Under the pieces are notes generated by a model. The model was not told where the DNA came from. It made no database searches and worked only from the letters and a program-made list of their open reading frames with translations. The translations under genes and the position numbers were made by a program. Shown here piece by piece: positions 62,764 to 64,000 of a stretch of 64,000 nt of DNA (its first letter is position 1; each line of letters begins with the position of its first letter). Source of the DNA: Oikopleura dioica (lineage: Eukaryota > Chordata > Appendicularia > Copelata > Oikopleuridae); contig OU015566.1 in NCBI GenBank assembly GCA_907165135.1, forward strand, positions 8,168,157 through 8,232,156, written 5' to 3'.

Positions 62764-63137
62764 GCGGCGGAAGAATGAGACAAAGTGTAGGCTTAAGGTC
62801 TCAGATATGATCCGACGCGGTAAGGCGTAGTAGTCAATGCAGGTTGGATTGCGGCGAAAATGCGGCCGTAATAAGAACCAAGAAGATTTTCGACTTGAAT
62901 CGAATATAGAAGCACAGTCGAATGCACAACTTGACCACGAACACTTTTGTGCGAGTATATACAGTCAAGTGAGACAGGAAGCCGCAAAGATGATTACTGA
63001 TTACTAAGTACACGATGTTCGATCTTACGGTCACTTTGCGGCGCAACCTGTCTCGACCGCCGTATTTGGAGAAGCAGTCGAATTTCTACCGAAGACGTTC
63101 CACAAGGAAAAACATCGCTCAGCATTTTTATTAATTG

Positions 63138-63558
63138 GATTATTAGCGTGAATCTGCTTCGAATTTCGGAGATGGATGATCAATATTCTCTCAATTATTC
63201 GTTTTTGAAGCTTCCTAACAATAATTTCTCAATGCAAGCTTTCACAAAAAAGACTGACGTCATTAAATTCTGCAGTGGCGAGAAAAATGTTCGCAAAAGT
63301 ATTTCTAAGCCGTTCCGGCACGCGGCATTGTATACAGCCCGGCGGTCGTCGAAATTCACGGCTCTAGGTGAGATGGTATCAAATGCATTTAGGAACGCGT
63401 CTACACACTCCTTTACGCTGCGTTACCTAAGTTTTTCTTCGGAACGTTTGAGCGCCTCTGAAATTGTAAAATTGCGGTTTAGCTCAAGAAATTTTTTCGC
63501 AGCGGGAATACCTAACGCTTTGTCGAACAAGCGCTGATGCTTTGCGGCGACTGCCATG
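63138..63558 (-). pseudogene. Coding-like frame broken by one stop codon
   Basis: ATG 63558 opens MAVAAKHQRLFDKALGIPAA then FTISEALKRSEEKLR, an in-frame TAA, and the same frame continues with KECVDAFLNAFDTISPRAV, FDDRRAVYNAACRNGLEILL and LRTFFSPLQNL to a second stop near 63150. The text on both sides of the stop looks like one protein. Either the stop is part of an intron (AG|GTAACG at the stop is a donor-like site), or this is a decayed gene or element. No family recognised. Confidence 0.35.
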
Positions 63559-63800
63559 AAGTAGAGCTCTGGTACCGCGGAGATCAAAGGGAGACGTTCA
63601 GATTAAGTAATTGATCATTTTTGGAGCGCGCTAGAAATGTGCGAAAATGGTGGAATTCTCCCGGACGTCGTTTTTTATCACATTGAATTTGAAAAATTGC
63701 TGTTTTTTCGTAAAAATCAACCCAAAAATTTTTGGCGAAAATATTTTTTGGCTGAAAAGTCTTCGTTCATAAATAATGATTCTAAATAAAAGCTCTTTAT

Positions 63801-64000
63801 TCAGCGGAAAAACGCCGTACTAAATTTCCGATTTCCTAAGCCACCAAAATCGGCATGAAAATCACTGGCTTTTCCTTGCGAAAAAGCCGCTCCGATTAAA
63901 CTCTCGGATGGCACACACATGCGTAAGGGCAGCATAATATTGGTGGCACGTTTTTTGATCGTACTTTCGAACCGTGTGCGGATCAGCACCGGTTGGATCA
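63801..64000 (-). CDS. 3' end of an unidentified gene, truncated at window edge
   Basis: A minus-strand frame enters from the right edge and reads FESTIKKRATNIMLPLRM, CVPSESLIGAAFSQGKA and DFGGLGNRKFSTAFFR before TGA. AATAAA overlaps just after the stop (63796-63801), which supports a real 3' end. A second frame is also open for part of the span. Not recognised. Confidence 0.4.
   Translation of the reverse strand, partial: IQPVLIRTRFESTIKKRATNIMLPLRMCVPSESLIGAAFSQGKASDFHADFGGLGNRKFSTAFFR

Noticed and set aside
63148-63537. 129-codon plus-strand frame
   Set aside because: The opposite strand reads more like protein over the same span, so this is probably its shadow.

Overview
The window is 64 kb of compact animal DNA. 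Almost every gene is cut by very short introns, mostly 40-50 bases. Gene density is high and the families are metazoan: KMT2 with FYRN/FYRC/SET, separase, astacin, MAM/FN3/TSP1, VWA-EGF, a frizzled-type carboxypeptidase and a claudin-like protein. RSPH1 implies motile cilia or flagella, which argues against a nematode. At nine introns the reading frame only joins if the donor is GC, GA or GG instead of GT, always with an AG acceptor. That G*-AG habit plus minute introns is best known from the larvacean tunicate Oikopleura. I therefore infer an appendicularian; no species-diagnostic sequence was checked.

Layout: (1) 1-7.5 kb, plus strand: 3' part of a trithorax/MLL-type histone methyltransferase. 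(2) 7.9-10.2 kb, minus: secreted Cys-rich/EGF/VWA protein. (3) 10.8-11.7 kb, plus: RSPH1. (4) 12-19.7 kb, minus: giant MAM-TSP1-FN3-LamG-MAM protein ending in KDEL. (5) 20-22.9 kb, minus: astacin-CUB-MAM protease, divergent from (6) 23.8-26.9 kb, plus: frizzled-M14 carboxypeptidase. (7) 27.4-28.5 kb, plus: weak candidate membrane-protein gene. (8) 28.5-30.6 kb, minus: diaminopimelate decarboxylase (LysA) homologue with introns, one holding a TTAA-flanked MITE. (9) 30.9-36.7 kb, minus: separase. (10) 37.2-43.3 kb, minus: unrecognised multi-pass membrane protein with a large Cys-rich C-terminal part. (11) 43.6-46.6 kb, minus: coiled-coil protein. (12) 48.4-50.4 kb, plus: claudin/PMP22-like four-TM protein. 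(13) 50.6-54.0 kb: three small orphan genes. (14) 54.8-58.2 kb, minus: LARP6-type RRM plus SUZ-C protein without a La motif. (15) 58.7-59.4 kb, plus: weak small gene. (16) 60.5-62.8 kb, minus: small helical-repeat protein whose intron contains a ~640-base near-perfect inverted repeat. (17) Right edge: 3' end of a minus-strand gene.

The genes do not form one pathway. Themes are extracellular matrix and secreted proteases (regions 2, 4, 5, 6), chromatin and cell cycle (KMT2, separase), and a probably horizontally acquired amino-acid enzyme. The strongest leads are the animal LysA, the orphan membrane protein, the KDEL-tailed MAM protein, the long hairpin and the G*-AG introns. Exon joins were worked out by hand from reading frame and splice signals; transcript data were not available.
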